From Bacillus alkalicellulosilyticus (GTDB lineage Bacteria > Bacillota > Bacilli > Bacillales > Bacillaceae_F): a DNA stretch of 64,000 nucleotides. The DNA is taken from the NCBI RefSeq assembly GCF_002019795.1, contig NZ_KV917381.1:1113210-1177209 (forward strand), given 5' to 3'. The notes under the pieces were generated by a model. It worked only from the letters and a program-made list of their open reading frames with translations. It made no database searches and was not told the origin of the DNA. The translations under genes were made by a program, and so were the position numbers. This document shows, piece by piece, positions 27,208-37,331 of this stretch. Every line of letters starts with the position of its first letter. Positions within the stretch are counted from its first letter, which is position 1.

Positions 27208-27933
27208 ATGACTAAAATATTTGCCCACCGCGGATTCTCTAGTGCCTTTCCGGAAAACACTATGGCAGCATTTAAGGCGGCAGAAAAACTTGGCGTAGAC
27301 GGGCTTGAACTAGATGTTCAGTTAACAAAGGATAATATACCAGTTATTATTCATGACGACAAACTCAATCGAACGACGAGCGGAAGCGGTTATGTTCGAG
27401 ACACTAAATATGCGAATGTAAAACAACTTAGTGCTGGTCAGTGGTTTGGTGAGCAGTTTGCTAATGAAACAGTTCCATCATTAAGGGAATTTATTGAATG
27501 GGTAAGCGATACCAACCTGACAGTAAATCTTGAATTAAAGGGTCAAGCAAAGGAGCGAATTGTGCTCTTGGAAGCTGTAATGAAGGAAGTGTTGGACTTT
27601 AAAATAGAGTCGAATGTAATTCTTTCTTCTTTTGACCATCAAGTCATTGTTGAAGCAAAACAAAGATACCCATTTATGAAGGTGGGAGTGATTGTAGTAG
27701 CACATCTCGTTTATCCTGAAAAGTATATTTCTTCTCTAGGATTTGATTGCGATTATCATTTTTACCATCACCTAATGACGGTGGAAGAAGTGCAGAGCGT
27801 AGTAGAGAAAGGCATTAAGGTAAGGCCGTATACAGTGAATAACGAACAGAAGGTAAGAGAGATGATTAAGATTGGAGTGGATGGAATTTTCACAGACCAT
27901 CCCGATATGGCCCTTTCGATTTTATCAGAATAA
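27208..27933 (+). CDS. Glycerophosphodiester phosphodiesterase
   Basis: It hydrolyses glycerophosphodiesters to glycerol-3-phosphate and an alcohol. At 241 aa without a signal peptide it is the cytoplasmic UgpQ/YhdW type. The catalytic and metal residues are visible: H7-R8 (FAHRGF), E16-N17 (PENT), E34 and D36 (GLELDVQ), and H49 (VIIHDD). The ATG follows TGGAGGAATC. It is separated from ald by a terminator, so it is a single-gene unit, and it ends at the convergent junction holding repeat copy C. Confidence 0.92.
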   Translation: MTKIFAHRGFSSAFPENTMAAFKAAEKLGVDGLELDVQLTKDNIPVIIHDDKLNRTTSGSGYVRDTKYANVKQLSAGQWFGEQFANETVPSLREFIEWVSDTNLTVNLELKGQAKERIVLLEAVMKEVLDFKIESNVILSSFDHQVIVEAKQRYPFMKVGVIVVAHLVYPEKYISSLGFDCDYHFYHHLMTVEEVQSVVEKGIKVRPYTVNNEQKVREMIKIGVDGIFTDHPDMALSILSE

Positions 27934-27949
27934 GGTGTTTTTAGGAAGC

Positions 27950-28130
27950 CGCTGAAAAAAGAACAAACCAACTTTTTCAATGCCTTTGATAATGGTTGCA
28001 ATGGAGCCACTCGTTGCCCGCCTGCTATGAGAAACCCACTCGTAGCAGGCTTTTAAAAAATGCAACGAATGCGCACATTGCTTCGAGGGCACTGTAAAAG
28101 TAAAAAACCGAACTTTTTCAGTGCCCCCTC
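27950..28130. repeat. GGGCACTG hairpin element, copy C (full length)
   Basis: It has a degenerate left hairpin (CTGAAAAAAG...CTTTTTCAATG, 27953-27982), the same central block as copy B with GTTGCAATGGA, GTTGCCCGCC, GAGAAACCCACTCGTA, AAAAAATGCAACG and GCGCACATTGCTTCGA, and an intact right hairpin at 28085-28130 (GAGGGCACTG...CAGTGCCCCCTC). It lies between the convergent phosphodiesterase and receiver genes and overlaps the receiver stop codon. Confidence 0.8.
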
Positions 28131-28521
28131 AAGGGAGTGCCTTTTCTATGTTACTTTCAAATTTGGTCATTACTTTTTCAATGGTACTGACTTCAATTGG
28201 TTTATGGATAAAATCGAATGCTCCCAATCTCTTTGCTTTTTTTAAATGGGCTAGTGAAGTAGTCGATGAAATCATCACTACTTTTATGTCTTCATGCTTG
28301 TCAATCATTTCAGTAAGGGCGGTAATCCCATCTTTAATAGGCATCACAATATCAAGAAAGACCAAGGAAGGTTGTCCACTAGCACAGATGGAGATCGCTT
28401 CTTCGCCGTTTTCAGCCTCTAATATGCTGTCGTAGCCAAGCGATTGTAAGATAGCTTTGAGTTGTTCTCTTATCAATCTTGAGTCGTCGCAAATCAAAAT
28501 AGGAATCTCTTTACTAGTCAT
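28129..28521 (-). CDS. Stand-alone response-regulator receiver (CheY-like)
   Basis: It is a single receiver domain of 130 aa with no output domain. The acidic pair D12-D13, phosphoacceptor D57 (LVFLDIVMP), S85 and K107 (FIHKP) are all present, so it should be phosphorylated. The ATG follows AAAGGAGG. It is encoded after the glycogen operon but behind a strong terminator, so it is probably transcribed on its own. No kinase gene is adjacent. It could act in chemotaxis, in a phosphorelay, or by binding a partner; the sequence does not decide. Confidence 0.88.
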   Translation of the reverse strand: MTSKEIPILICDDSRLIREQLKAILQSLGYDSILEAENGEEAISICASGQPSLVFLDIVMPIKDGITALTEMIDKHEDIKVVMISSTTSLAHLKKAKRLGAFDFIHKPIEVSTIEKVMTKFESNIEKALP

Positions 28522-28541
28522 AAAAAAACCTCCTTTCCTTG

Positions 28542-28580
28542 CAAAAAGCTGACCTAAAAGAATATGTTTTTAGGTCAGCT
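28542..28580 (-). terminator. Terminator of the glycogen operon
   Basis: On the minus strand AGCTGACCTAAAA and TTTTAGGTCAGCT form a perfect 13-pair stem around an 8-base loop, followed by TTTTT. It lies 53 bases after the glgP stop. Confidence 0.9.
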
Positions 28581-28632
28581 TCTATATCATATTTTACCAT
28601 GACTTCAGCAAGGGGAGAACACCTAATTGTGT

Positions 28633-31065
28633 CTATTTTACCTTGATTGGACGAATTCTCCATATGCTTGCTGCATATTCAGAAATCGTTCGGTCACTTG
28701 AAAATTTTCCAGAGTGAGCAATGTTAGTAATGCTCTTTTTAAGCCAACTGGATTGGTCGCGGTACGTTTGTTCCACGAGCTGATGTGTTTCTGCATAGCA
28801 ATCAAAATCCTTTAAGACAAAATACTCATCATTATTTGATAGAATGGAATAGTAGATATCTTTAAATTCCATTTCATCATTGTAGAAGTATCCATCATGG
28901 AGTTGGTCTAACACTGTTTTTACTCGTTCATCGCTATGATAAATATCATGAGCATGGTAGCCTCCATGTTGATAGTAAGAGAGAACCTCATCAGCGGTTA
29001 AACCAAATATGAATATATTGTCTGGACCCACCATGTCTTTTATTTCAATATTTGCACCATCCAATGTTCCGAGAGTTAAAGCCCCATTCATCATCAGTTT
29101 CATGTTTCCTGTTCCTGAAGCTTCTTTACTAGCTGTTGAAATTTGTTCACTGACGTCTGTGGCAGGGATGATTTTTTCAGCAAGAGACACGCTGTAATTT
29201 TGTAAAAAGACAACTTTAAGCTTGCCTTGAATGAGCGGATCGTTATTGATTTTCTCAGCAGCCGTCACAATAAGCTTGATGACTTTCTTCGCAAAATGAT
29301 AGCTTGGTGCGGCCTTCGCTCCAAAAATAAACGTTCGAGGAACAATGTCCATATTTGGATTTTCGCGAAGTTGGTTATACAAATGGATGACATGGAAGAT
29401 GTTTAATAGTTGGCGTTTGTAGCCATGTAGCCGTTTGATTTGAACATCAAAAATAGATTGCTCATCCACCGTAATCCCGCATGTATCGTTAATTAACGAT
29501 GCAAGCTTCTTTTTATTTTCAAATTTAACCTGAGCTATTTTTTCTTGGAAAGAAGGGTCGTTCGCATATTTTAATAATCCGATCAGGTCTTTTGGTCGAG
29601 ACACCCATTTTGACCCAATGGCATCTGTTATTAAATTGGCAAGGTCAGGGTTTGTATTTAATAACCATCTTCTATGCGTGATTCCATTTGTCTTATTATT
29701 ATATTTTTCAGGGTATACCGAATAAAAGTTTTTCATTTCTTTCTTTTTCAAAATCTCGGTATGGATCTTTGCTACACCATTGACACTGAAACTCCCTACG
29801 ATGGCTAAATGGGCCATGCGCACCGTTTCATATGCGATAATCGCCATTTGTGGAATTTCATCTCTTTTGTCAGGATGATTAAACCAAAGTTCTTTACAAA
29901 ATCGTTCATTGATTTCATCAATAATCATGTAAATACGAGGGAGTAAGGATTGAATCATAGACACAGGCCATGTTTCCAATGCTTCACTTAACGTCGTATG
30001 ATTTGTATATGCTACAGTTTCGGTTGTAATCTTCCAAGCGTCATCCCAACCGAGGCCTTCTTCATCCATTAAAATCCTCATTAATTCAGGAACGACAAGG
30101 GAAGGGTGAGTATCGTTGATTTGAATACATATTTTACTAGGAATGTCGAATAGATTCGGATATTTTCTTTTGTAAGCTGATAAAATACTTTGAATTCCAG
30201 CAGACACTAAGAAGTATTGCTGTTTTACACGAAGTATTTTTCCTTCATAAGAAGAATCATCCGGATAAAGAAATTCTGAAATCATTTCAACGGACCTTTT
30301 GTATTCCAGATAGTTATAGTAGTCATGCTGATTTCTTGACATGTGTTGCTGAAAATCATTTGGAACCGACTCCGCACTCCAGAGCCGAAGCGTATTAACC
30401 GTTTTGTTGCGATACCCGACAATCGGCACATCATAGGGAACAGCTAATACTGTTTCATAGTCTTTCTGTACGAAGCGGAGCTGTTCACTCGAATCATCAA
30501 TTTCAACGTTCCCCCCGAAACGAACTTCAATTGCTTTATTTGCGCGCCTGGTTTCCCAAACATAATCTTCTTTTAGCCAATAGTCGGGTAACTCTACTTG
30601 GTTACCATCAACAATTTTTTGTTGAAATAATCCATACTTATAACGGATTCCACATCCGTGGCCTGCTAGTTGCAGCGAGGCAAGAGAATCCATAAAGCAT
30701 GCTGCGAGTCTACCAAGACCACCATTTCCAAGTCCTGCATCATGCTCTTGTTCAAAAACTGTTTCGGAATCAATTCCTAGTTCATCAAGACTTTCCTTGA
30801 CAATTTGTAAAGCATCCATATTTAGAAGATTGGTTTCAATTAGACGACCGAGAAGAAACTCCATCGAAAAATAGTATACTTGTTTTTCGTTGTTTTTTTC
30901 ATACGTTTCATTGGTTGATACCCAATTTTGGTTTATTTGTTCTTTCAGCATCGTTCCGAGTGTTTGATAGATTTCAATGGGTGTCGCATTTTCAAACGTA
31001 CGTCCAATGCTTTTCTCTACTTTTTCAACCAATGCTTTTTTAAACTTTCTTTTGTTTTCAAACAA
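28633..31065 (-). CDS. glgP: Glycogen phosphorylase
   Basis: It releases glucose-1-phosphate from glycogen or maltodextrin chain ends. It is 810 aa with the full phosphorylase fold; the pyridoxal-phosphate lysine lies in EASGTGNMKLMMNGALTLG, and GNGGLGRLAACFMDSLA is present near the N-terminus. The start is TTG 31065 (MFENKRKF), six bases after GGAG and matching the MFSSKERF start of B. subtilis GlgP; GTG 31077 would sit in the ribosome site. It overlaps glgA by 8 bases and is the last gene of the glgBCDAP operon. Confidence 0.95.
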   Translation of the reverse strand: MFENKRKFKKALVEKVEKSIGRTFENATPIEIYQTLGTMLKEQINQNWVSTNETYEKNNEKQVYYFSMEFLLGRLIETNLLNMDALQIVKESLDELGIDSETVFEQEHDAGLGNGGLGRLAACFMDSLASLQLAGHGCGIRYKYGLFQQKIVDGNQVELPDYWLKEDYVWETRRANKAIEVRFGGNVEIDDSSEQLRFVQKDYETVLAVPYDVPIVGYRNKTVNTLRLWSAESVPNDFQQHMSRNQHDYYNYLEYKRSVEMISEFLYPDDSSYEGKILRVKQQYFLVSAGIQSILSAYKRKYPNLFDIPSKICIQINDTHPSLVVPELMRILMDEEGLGWDDAWKITTETVAYTNHTTLSEALETWPVSMIQSLLPRIYMIIDEINERFCKELWFNHPDKRDEIPQMAIIAYETVRMAHLAIVGSFSVNGVAKIHTEILKKKEMKNFYSVYPEKYNNKTNGITHRRWLLNTNPDLANLITDAIGSKWVSRPKDLIGLLKYANDPSFQEKIAQVKFENKKKLASLINDTCGITVDEQSIFDVQIKRLHGYKRQLLNIFHVIHLYNQLRENPNMDIVPRTFIFGAKAAPSYHFAKKVIKLIVTAAEKINNDPLIQGKLKVVFLQNYSVSLAEKIIPATDVSEQISTASKEASGTGNMKLMMNGALTLGTLDGANIEIKDMVGPDNIFIFGLTADEVLSYYQHGGYHAHDIYHSDERVKTVLDQLHDGYFYNDEMEFKDIYYSILSNNDEYFVLKDFDCYAETHQLVEQTYRDQSSWLKKSITNIAHSGKFSSDRTISEYAASIWRIRPIKVK

Positions 31066-32509
31066 GATGAACTCCACTCCTTTTTATGTAGGAAAGCTGC
31101 TTATACATGTCAGAATAACGTTTGGCTGAATGGTCCCAACTAAAGTTGGTCTGATAAATATTATTGAGCAACGCATTCCAATGTTCTTTCTCTCTATAGA
31201 TTGCGAGTGCCCTTTCAATGGTATAAAGCATGTCGTGGGCATTATAATTTGCAAATGTAAATCCATTACCCGTCTGGTCATACTTATTATAAGAATGAAC
31301 GGTATCTTGTAACCCTCCTGTTTCTCTCACAATGGGGACAGTTTCATAGCGAAGGGCAAGAAGCTGACCAATTCCACATGGTTCAAAACGAGAAGGCATT
31401 AAAAAGAAGTCCGAGGCTGCATATATCGTTCGTGCTAGACTTTCTTGAAATGTGATGTGTACCGATACTTTTTCTGGATAACGGTAGCCCATTTCCTTAA
31501 AAAAGTGTTCAAATTCCGCATCGCCTGTTCCTAACAAAATAAACTGAATATCTTTTCCTGCGAGCTCATCCATTACATGCTGAATAAGTGGTAAACCCTT
31601 TTGTTCAACAAGCCTTGTGATGACCGCAAATAAAGGAACATCCTCGCGAACAGGCAGACCAACCATTTCTTGAAGGGCTATTTTATTTTTGACTTTCTCA
31701 AGTTCCGAATGTTGATAGTTATGCGGAATCCTTTCATCTGTAGCAGGATTATAGTCGTTATAGTCAATTCCATTTACAATTCCAATGAGAGATTCCCCTC
31801 GATCTTGCAGAAGATATTGCAGCCCTTCTCCATAATATTCGGTTTGTATTTCATTGGCATAGGATTTACTAACGGTTGTGACCAGGTGAGAATGAACAAT
31901 CGCTCCTTTCATAAAGTTGATGGCTCCATTAAACTCTAGACCAGCATAGTGCTCATCTGAAAAATGAAGTAACTCTTGAAAGACATCGGGTGAGAAAATT
32001 CCCTGGTATTTTAGATTATGAATTGTAAAAACGGTTTGCACTTCTTTATAAAAGAGGTCTCCCGCATAAGTGGTCTTTAGATACGTTGGAATCAATGCTG
32101 TTTGCCAATCATGGCAATGGATAATATCAGGCTGGTACGATAACACAGGTAGTGCAGCAAGAACGGCATGAGAAAAAAAGGTAAAGCGCTCTGCGTCATC
32201 ATAGTATCCATACAAGTCATCACGTTTGAAATAATACTCGTTATCAATGAAATAATAAGTAAGCCCATTATAGTGAAGTTCGAAAATACCACAATACTGT
32301 CTTCTCCAACTAACCGAAACGACAATCACGTCTTTAAGCTTCATCTCTTTTTTAAAGTGGTCAGGTATTGAACCATAAAGAGGTAGCATGATTCGAATGT
32401 CGACATTGTGTTGTTTTGCAATCGAAGATGGGAGAGACCCAATCACATCCGCTAGTCCCCCTGTTTTACTAAAGGGGACACATTCAGATGCAACGAATAG
32501 GACATTCAT
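31058..32509 (-). CDS. glgA: Glycogen synthase
   Basis: It is an ADP-glucose-dependent glucosyltransferase (GT5, 483 aa) that elongates alpha-1,4-glucan. The substrate-binding KTGGL loop is at residues 15-19, and the C-terminal half carries the FFLMPSRFEPCGIGQLLALR nucleotide-sugar motif. Length matches Bacillus GlgA. The ATG follows AAGGAGCTG. It overlaps glgP and lies 56 bases after glgD. Full-length with no missing key residue. Confidence 0.96.
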   Translation of the reverse strand: MNVLFVASECVPFSKTGGLADVIGSLPSSIAKQHNVDIRIMLPLYGSIPDHFKKEMKLKDVIVVSVSWRRQYCGIFELHYNGLTYYFIDNEYYFKRDDLYGYYDDAERFTFFSHAVLAALPVLSYQPDIIHCHDWQTALIPTYLKTTYAGDLFYKEVQTVFTIHNLKYQGIFSPDVFQELLHFSDEHYAGLEFNGAINFMKGAIVHSHLVTTVSKSYANEIQTEYYGEGLQYLLQDRGESLIGIVNGIDYNDYNPATDERIPHNYQHSELEKVKNKIALQEMVGLPVREDVPLFAVITRLVEQKGLPLIQHVMDELAGKDIQFILLGTGDAEFEHFFKEMGYRYPEKVSVHITFQESLARTIYAASDFFLMPSRFEPCGIGQLLALRYETVPIVRETGGLQDTVHSYNKYDQTGNGFTFANYNAHDMLYTIERALAIYREKEHWNALLNNIYQTNFSWDHSAKRYSDMYKQLSYIKRSGVHLV

Positions 32510-32564
32510 TTGTTTAACAGCTCCTTTGTTACTTTTACTTTGATAGTTAAATGGTGATAGTATA

Positions 32565-33671
32565 TTAAATTACTTTTCGTTTTGCGACGACAAATGGTTG
32601 TTCCATTACACCGACCAATGTTCGGTCTGGATTTAAACAAACGTCCTTATCTAGAATTACGTTTTGAAGTGTCACATTTTCGTTGATTTCACATCTTTGC
32701 ATAATGATAGAGTTTTTGATAGAAGCCCCTTTTTTAACATGAACACCACGGAATAAGATGCAATTTTCAACTTCACCTTCAATGACACATCCGTTTGCAA
32801 TTAGTGAATTTTTTACACTAGACCCTTTAATGTATTTTGCAGGTGGTTGGTCTTTTACTTTGGTATATATTGTTTGGTGATTGAAAAAGACATCTCGATA
32901 AACCGCGGGCTGTAATAAGGACATGCTATGTTTGTAATAGCTCTGAATCGAATTAATGACAGCTAAATAATCTTTATATTCGTATCCATAAACAGCAAGG
33001 GCCGGTAATTGGTGAATAATCCCGTCGATAAAGAAGTTCTCCATCCCTCTAGCGATGCAATAATCAACTAATTCTAAGAGAAGACTTTTCTTGATAATGA
33101 AAGTGCCCATAGCAACATTTGGATTCGCATGGTCATTTGTAATTTCAGTCACTTTTTTAGCTTCGTCAACGGCAAGTTTATGACACAATTGGTGCTCTTC
33201 CTCTAGTTCATTTATCGTTTTATAGATAATCGTGACATCCGCATTTGTTTCTAAATGCTGTTTAAAGGCTTGGCGATAATCAATGTTACAAACATGTTGA
33301 CTCCCTGTAATAAGAACGTATTTAGAAACAGAGCGTTCAAAAAAGTCTCGATTATTGTGAAAATGCTGTAAATCGCCTTTAGAGATATCAGATGGATCGT
33401 GCCAATCAGGTGGAAGAATAAACAATCCCCCATGTTTACGATCTAAATCCCAAGATGACCCTGTACCTAAATGGTCCATTAACGAACGATATTTACGTCT
33501 AGCAAATACTGCAATTTCATGAATTCCACTGTTGGTCATATTTGATAGGGGAAAGTCAATGAGTCTGTACCTTCCTCCAAACGGTGTTGTTGCTCCGCAG
33601 CGGAAGTAGGTAAGTTCTTTTAAATAATCATTTTCATTGTCGATGTTAATAACTCCAAGCATGGTTTCCAT
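32565..33671 (-). CDS. glgD: ADP-glucose pyrophosphorylase subunit GlgD
   Basis: It is the regulatory-type partner of GlgC (368 aa). It has the nucleotidyltransferase fold (FGGRYRLIDFPLSNMTNSGI near 32-51) but begins METMLGVINI and lacks the GGxGxRL nucleotide-binding loop seen in GlgC, as is usual for GlgD. The C-terminal third is a left-handed beta-helix with hexapeptide repeats (about 270-360). The ATG follows GGAGGGACT. It lies 20 bases after glgC. In Bacillus, GlgD makes the GlgC enzyme more active in a heterotetramer. Confidence 0.94.
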   Translation of the reverse strand: METMLGVINIDNENDYLKELTYFRCGATTPFGGRYRLIDFPLSNMTNSGIHEIAVFARRKYRSLMDHLGTGSSWDLDRKHGGLFILPPDWHDPSDISKGDLQHFHNNRDFFERSVSKYVLITGSQHVCNIDYRQAFKQHLETNADVTIIYKTINELEEEHQLCHKLAVDEAKKVTEITNDHANPNVAMGTFIIKKSLLLELVDYCIARGMENFFIDGIIHQLPALAVYGYEYKDYLAVINSIQSYYKHSMSLLQPAVYRDVFFNHQTIYTKVKDQPPAKYIKGSSVKNSLIANGCVIEGEVENCILFRGVHVKKGASIKNSIIMQRCEINENVTLQNVILDKDVCLNPDRTLVGVMEQPFVVAKRKVI

Positions 33672-33691
33672 AATAGTCCCTCCAGATATTG

Positions 33692-34846
33692 TTAGTTAGC
33701 AATGGCATAGTCAGCGATTATTGAATCTTTATCTAAGACAATGATTTCGTTTGGATCGGTTGGCTTTATAGAAACATCATCTGGAATGATCGTTCCTTCA
33801 CTAATAATGGCACGGTCAATCACGACATTTTTGCCAATCTTGACATTAGGCATAATGACGGAGTTACTAATGATTGAGTTTTCTTGAAGGGTTACACCAT
33901 GAAATAAGACGGAATTCATGACGTTCCCTTCGATAAAGCAGCCCTCATTAATTAATGAATCTGTTACAGAAGAAGCTGGTGATAAATACTGTGGTGGCTG
34001 ATTTGGATTAACTGAATAAATTCTCCAGTTATAATCCGTTAACTGTAAAGATGGTTTTTCTCTTAATAAATCCATATTAGCTTCCCAGTAGCTTTTAATT
34101 GTACCTACGTCTTTCCAATAGCCTCGGAATGGGAATGCAACCATTTTTCTATGATCACCAAGCATGGAAGGCAAGATGTCTTTTCCAAAATCATGGGAGG
34201 ACAGATTGCTTTTGGCATCGTTTTGTAAATACGACTTTAATACTTTCCAATTAAAAATGTATATACCCATGGAAGCGAGGTTGTTTTTAGGGTTAGCCGG
34301 TTTTTCATCAAAATCTAATACTGAATAGTCAGGTGCTGTATTTAAAATGCCGAAGCGACTTGCTTCTTCCCAAGGAACTTGAATGACAGAGATTGTTGCA
34401 TCTGCTTCTTGTTTTTTATGAAAATCCAGCATCGCAGCATAATTCATCTTATAGATGTGGTCTCCAGAAATAACAAGCACATATTCAGGATTAAATTGTT
34501 CGATGAAATTGATATTTTGATAGATGGCGTCTGCGGTTCCCTGGTACCAAGATGCTCCTTTTTTTGCAGAGAAAGGAGGTAGGATTGAAATACCGCCGTT
34601 TCTGCGGTCTAAATCCCATGGCGCTCCATTCCCAAGATGTGTGTTTAAAGCAAGTGGCTCATATTGGGTTAAGACGCCAACTGTATCAATACCTGAGTTG
34701 GTGCAATTACTTAATGTGAAGTCAATGATTCGGTATTTCCCCCCAAAATGTACAGCTGGTTTTGCTAGGTTTTGAGTTAACAAGCCTAGTCGTTTTCCTT
34801 CTCCTCCAGCTAATAGCATGCCAACGCATTCTTTGTTCATAGTCAT
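33692..34846 (-). CDS. glgC: Glucose-1-phosphate adenylyltransferase
   Basis: It makes ADP-glucose from glucose-1-phosphate and ATP, the committed step of glycogen synthesis (384 aa). It has the intact nucleotide loop [20 protein letters not shown] (about 10-29), [19 protein letters not shown], and a beta-helix C-terminus. The ATG overlaps the glgB stop by 4 bases, with GAGGGAG as ribosome site. It is followed by its partner glgD. Confidence 0.96.
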   Translation of the reverse strand: MTMNKECVGMLLAGGEGKRLGLLTQNLAKPAVHFGGKYRIIDFTLSNCTNSGIDTVGVLTQYEPLALNTHLGNGAPWDLDRRNGGISILPPFSAKKGASWYQGTADAIYQNINFIEQFNPEYVLVISGDHIYKMNYAAMLDFHKKQEADATISVIQVPWEEASRFGILNTAPDYSVLDFDEKPANPKNNLASMGIYIFNWKVLKSYLQNDAKSNLSSHDFGKDILPSMLGDHRKMVAFPFRGYWKDVGTIKSYWEANMDLLREKPSLQLTDYNWRIYSVNPNQPPQYLSPASSVTDSLINEGCFIEGNVMNSVLFHGVTLQENSIISNSVIMPNVKIGKNVVIDRAIISEGTIIPDDVSIKPTDPNEIIVLDKDSIIADYAIAN

Positions 34847-36765
34847 TTAATCGCTCCCTCTTTCTGCTCGTTTTTATCTATTTTTTTCTTGAAAACAACC
34901 ATTGCGAGTGGTGGAACTTTTATCGTGATTCGATAAGGTTGATTATGCCAGTTTTGATTTTCGCTAACCAAGAGCGTGTCATGAGTTTGATTTGAACCGC
35001 CATACTTTTCACAATCACTATTAAAGGCTTCATAATAATTTGCTTGCTCAGGAACACCGATGTGATAGTCATAATGGACAACCGGTGTGAAATTACAAAC
35101 AACGATTATAGATTCTTCAGGACTGCTCCCGCGGCGTAAAAAAATAATAATGCTTTGCTCATGATTATGAGGATCGATCCATTCAAACCCATTAGAGTCA
35201 TGGTCTAGTTCCCATAATGCTTGCTCTTGTTGGTAAAAAGAATGGAGTTCCTTCGAATACTGAAACATTTTTTGATGTGAAGGATAATCTAATAACTCCC
35301 AATCAATATCTTCTAAGTCCTTCCATTCATCAAACTGTCCAAATTCACCGCCCATGAATATGAGTTTCTTTCCTGGATGGGTCATCATGTAACCAAGGAA
35401 AAGACGGAGATTAGAGAACTTTTGCCAATAATCCCCTGGCATTTTGTTAAGTAGAGATTTCTTTCCATGAACGACTTCATCGTGTGACAAAGGTAGAATG
35501 AAATTCTCAGAAAAACTATAAAAAAATGAAAAAGTGATCAGCTCGTGATGCCATTTTCGGTGGACTGGGTCAAGTTCCATATAGCGGAGCATGTCATTCA
35601 TCCAGCCCATGTTCCATTTGAAATTAAATCCAAGGCCGCCTATATAAGTAGGAGAACTTACAAGTGGCCATGATGTGGATTCTTCGGCCATCATATACAC
35701 ACCGGGATGAGACGCAAATACGGCTGTATTTAACTTCCGGATAAACTCAATGGCTTCAATATTTTCTTCTCCGCCGTACTCGTTATATACACGGTCTGCC
35801 TCATCTTGTTTGCCATAATTTAAATAAAGCATGCTTGATACAGCGTCGACTCGTAATCCATCAATATGAAACACATCCAGCCAAAACAGAGCATTTGAAA
35901 TTAAGAAACTGACAACTTCTGGTTTTCCAAAATCAAAACTTAATGTACCCCATTCTTTTTTTTCGGATTTTCTAGGATCACTGTATTCATAGAGTGGTTC
36001 TCCATCAAACATTCGAAGTCCATGAGCATCTTTACAAAAATGGCTAGGGACCCAATCAAGAAATACACCGATATGATGCTGGTGACATAGGTCAACAAGA
36101 TACATAAAATCCTCAGGAGTACCAAATCGACTTGTTACAGAAAAATATCCAGTAGATTGATATCCCCACGAACGGTCATAAGGATGTTCTGTTATAGGAA
36201 GGATTTCAATATGGGTATATCCCATTTCTGTTACATATTTCACAAGCAAATCGGCCATCTCCCGGTAAGACAAATGCTCACCACCTTCAGAGAGGTGCCA
36301 AGAACCAAGGTGGACTTCATAAATTAATAATGGTTCTTCATGTACATTTCGTTTGTGTTTCCTTTTTTGCCAGACCTCATCCTTCCATTGGTATGAGGGG
36401 AAAGGGTGAACCTTAGAGGCTGTATGAGGACGAACCTCTGAGTAAAAGGCATATGGATCTGCTTTTAGCAGAATCTCTCCTGTTGAGGTGAGAATTTCAT
36501 ACTTATAGTTCACGCCTGCTTGGAGATCTGGTATAAAGCAAACCCACACTCCAGATTTTGTAAGTCTATGCATCGGGTGCTTTTCGCCATGCCATTGATT
36601 AAAATCTCCAACAACAGATACTTTTTTGGCATGTGGCGCCCATACAGCAAAACGAACTCCTTGTTTTCCCACGGTTGAAAGGTGTGAACCGAGCATCTGG
36701 TAGCTTTGGTACAAGTTCCCTTGATGAAATAAATAGAGGTCATAATCGCTAATTGAATTGTCCAA
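34843..36765 (-). CDS. glgB: 1,4-alpha-glucan branching enzyme
   Basis: It introduces alpha-1,6 branches into glycogen (GH13_9, 640 aa). It has an N-terminal CBM48 domain (about 20-115, [20 protein letters not shown]), the catalytic barrel with nucleophile Asp in [12 protein letters not shown], acid/base Glu in [10 protein letters not shown] and Asp in [13 protein letters not shown], and the C-terminal amylase beta domain. The TTG start has only a weak ribosome site (AGGCAG); no better in-frame start appears before the CBM48. It is the first gene of the glgBCDAP operon. Its promoter should lie in the following 566-base gap, but I see no clear one. Confidence 0.95.
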   Translation of the reverse strand: MDNSISDYDLYLFHQGNLYQSYQMLGSHLSTVGKQGVRFAVWAPHAKKVSVVGDFNQWHGEKHPMHRLTKSGVWVCFIPDLQAGVNYKYEILTSTGEILLKADPYAFYSEVRPHTASKVHPFPSYQWKDEVWQKRKHKRNVHEEPLLIYEVHLGSWHLSEGGEHLSYREMADLLVKYVTEMGYTHIEILPITEHPYDRSWGYQSTGYFSVTSRFGTPEDFMYLVDLCHQHHIGVFLDWVPSHFCKDAHGLRMFDGEPLYEYSDPRKSEKKEWGTLSFDFGKPEVVSFLISNALFWLDVFHIDGLRVDAVSSMLYLNYGKQDEADRVYNEYGGEENIEAIEFIRKLNTAVFASHPGVYMMAEESTSWPLVSSPTYIGGLGFNFKWNMGWMNDMLRYMELDPVHRKWHHELITFSFFYSFSENFILPLSHDEVVHGKKSLLNKMPGDYWQKFSNLRLFLGYMMTHPGKKLIFMGGEFGQFDEWKDLEDIDWELLDYPSHQKMFQYSKELHSFYQQEQALWELDHDSNGFEWIDPHNHEQSIIIFLRRGSSPEESIIVVCNFTPVVHYDYHIGVPEQANYYEAFNSDCEKYGGSNQTHDTLLVSENQNWHNQPYRITIKVPPLAMVVFKKKIDKNEQKEGAIK

Positions 36766-37331
36766 TGTGTGTCACTGCCTTTCGATACTTACTGTTCGTT
36801 AAAAAAGGTTTTACCTAAAAAGTAATCTTCGCTAGTAAAGTTTCTACACTTAGAAGATAATCCCTTTTCTGTTTACAAAATCTATAAATACTTAATAATT
36901 CAAATTGCTACATCGTTCGATAAGAACCCTAGTATTCCGTCTTTGAAGGCACGAGAATGTAGAGGCTTCTTTTCGAGGTGAGTAGGATGATGTCGAAAGT
37001 TTTTTATAGGAATTAGTGTAGTATCTTTTTTCTGAGGTGGTATAGAAAAAGTAGAGAGAAAGTAGTGAATGATAGAAAAATGTCGTAGAGTATAAAGAGT
37101 GTATGCTTCAATTATTCCATGATTCTCAGATAGTGTAAGGATTTTTGTTACATAAAGTAACATATTATCTACGGCCAATGGATATTCCATAATCGGAAGT
37201 CTCTTTGTATTTAAAACATTTTAAAAAGTCAGAAAATGGGACAGAGGACATATCCGGTCGCATATGTTTGGTCTTTCCATAAAAAAAGAGTAGAATTTAC
37301 AATAGTATAGGCTATAAAGGAGCTGTGAAAT
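36766..37331. other. Divergent intergenic region, glgB / yhcX
   Basis: It is AT-rich with no convincing gene. A 96-codon minus-strand frame at 36900-37190 lacks a ribosome site and any recognisable feature. The region must contain the glycogen operon promoter; none matching sigma-A well was found, which could mean an alternative sigma factor, since glgBCDAP in B. subtilis depends on sigma-E (family knowledge). An inverted repeat ACATAT...ATATGT lies near 37248-37267. Confidence 0.5.
37268..37296 (+). promoter_or_regulatory. Possible sigma-A promoter for the yhcX-type gene
   Basis: TTGGTC (37268-37273) and TAGAAT (37291-37296) are 17 bases apart and lie 36 bases before the start codon. Confidence 0.4.

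Noticed and set aside
36900-37190. 96-codon minus-strand frame in the glgB/yhcX gap
   Set aside because: No ribosome site, no recognisable domain, unusual composition for this genome, and it occupies the region that must hold the glycogen promoter.
36766-37331. Riboswitch or T-box before yhcX or glgB
   Set aside because: I looked for conserved riboswitch or T-box blocks and a leader terminator and found none I could support.
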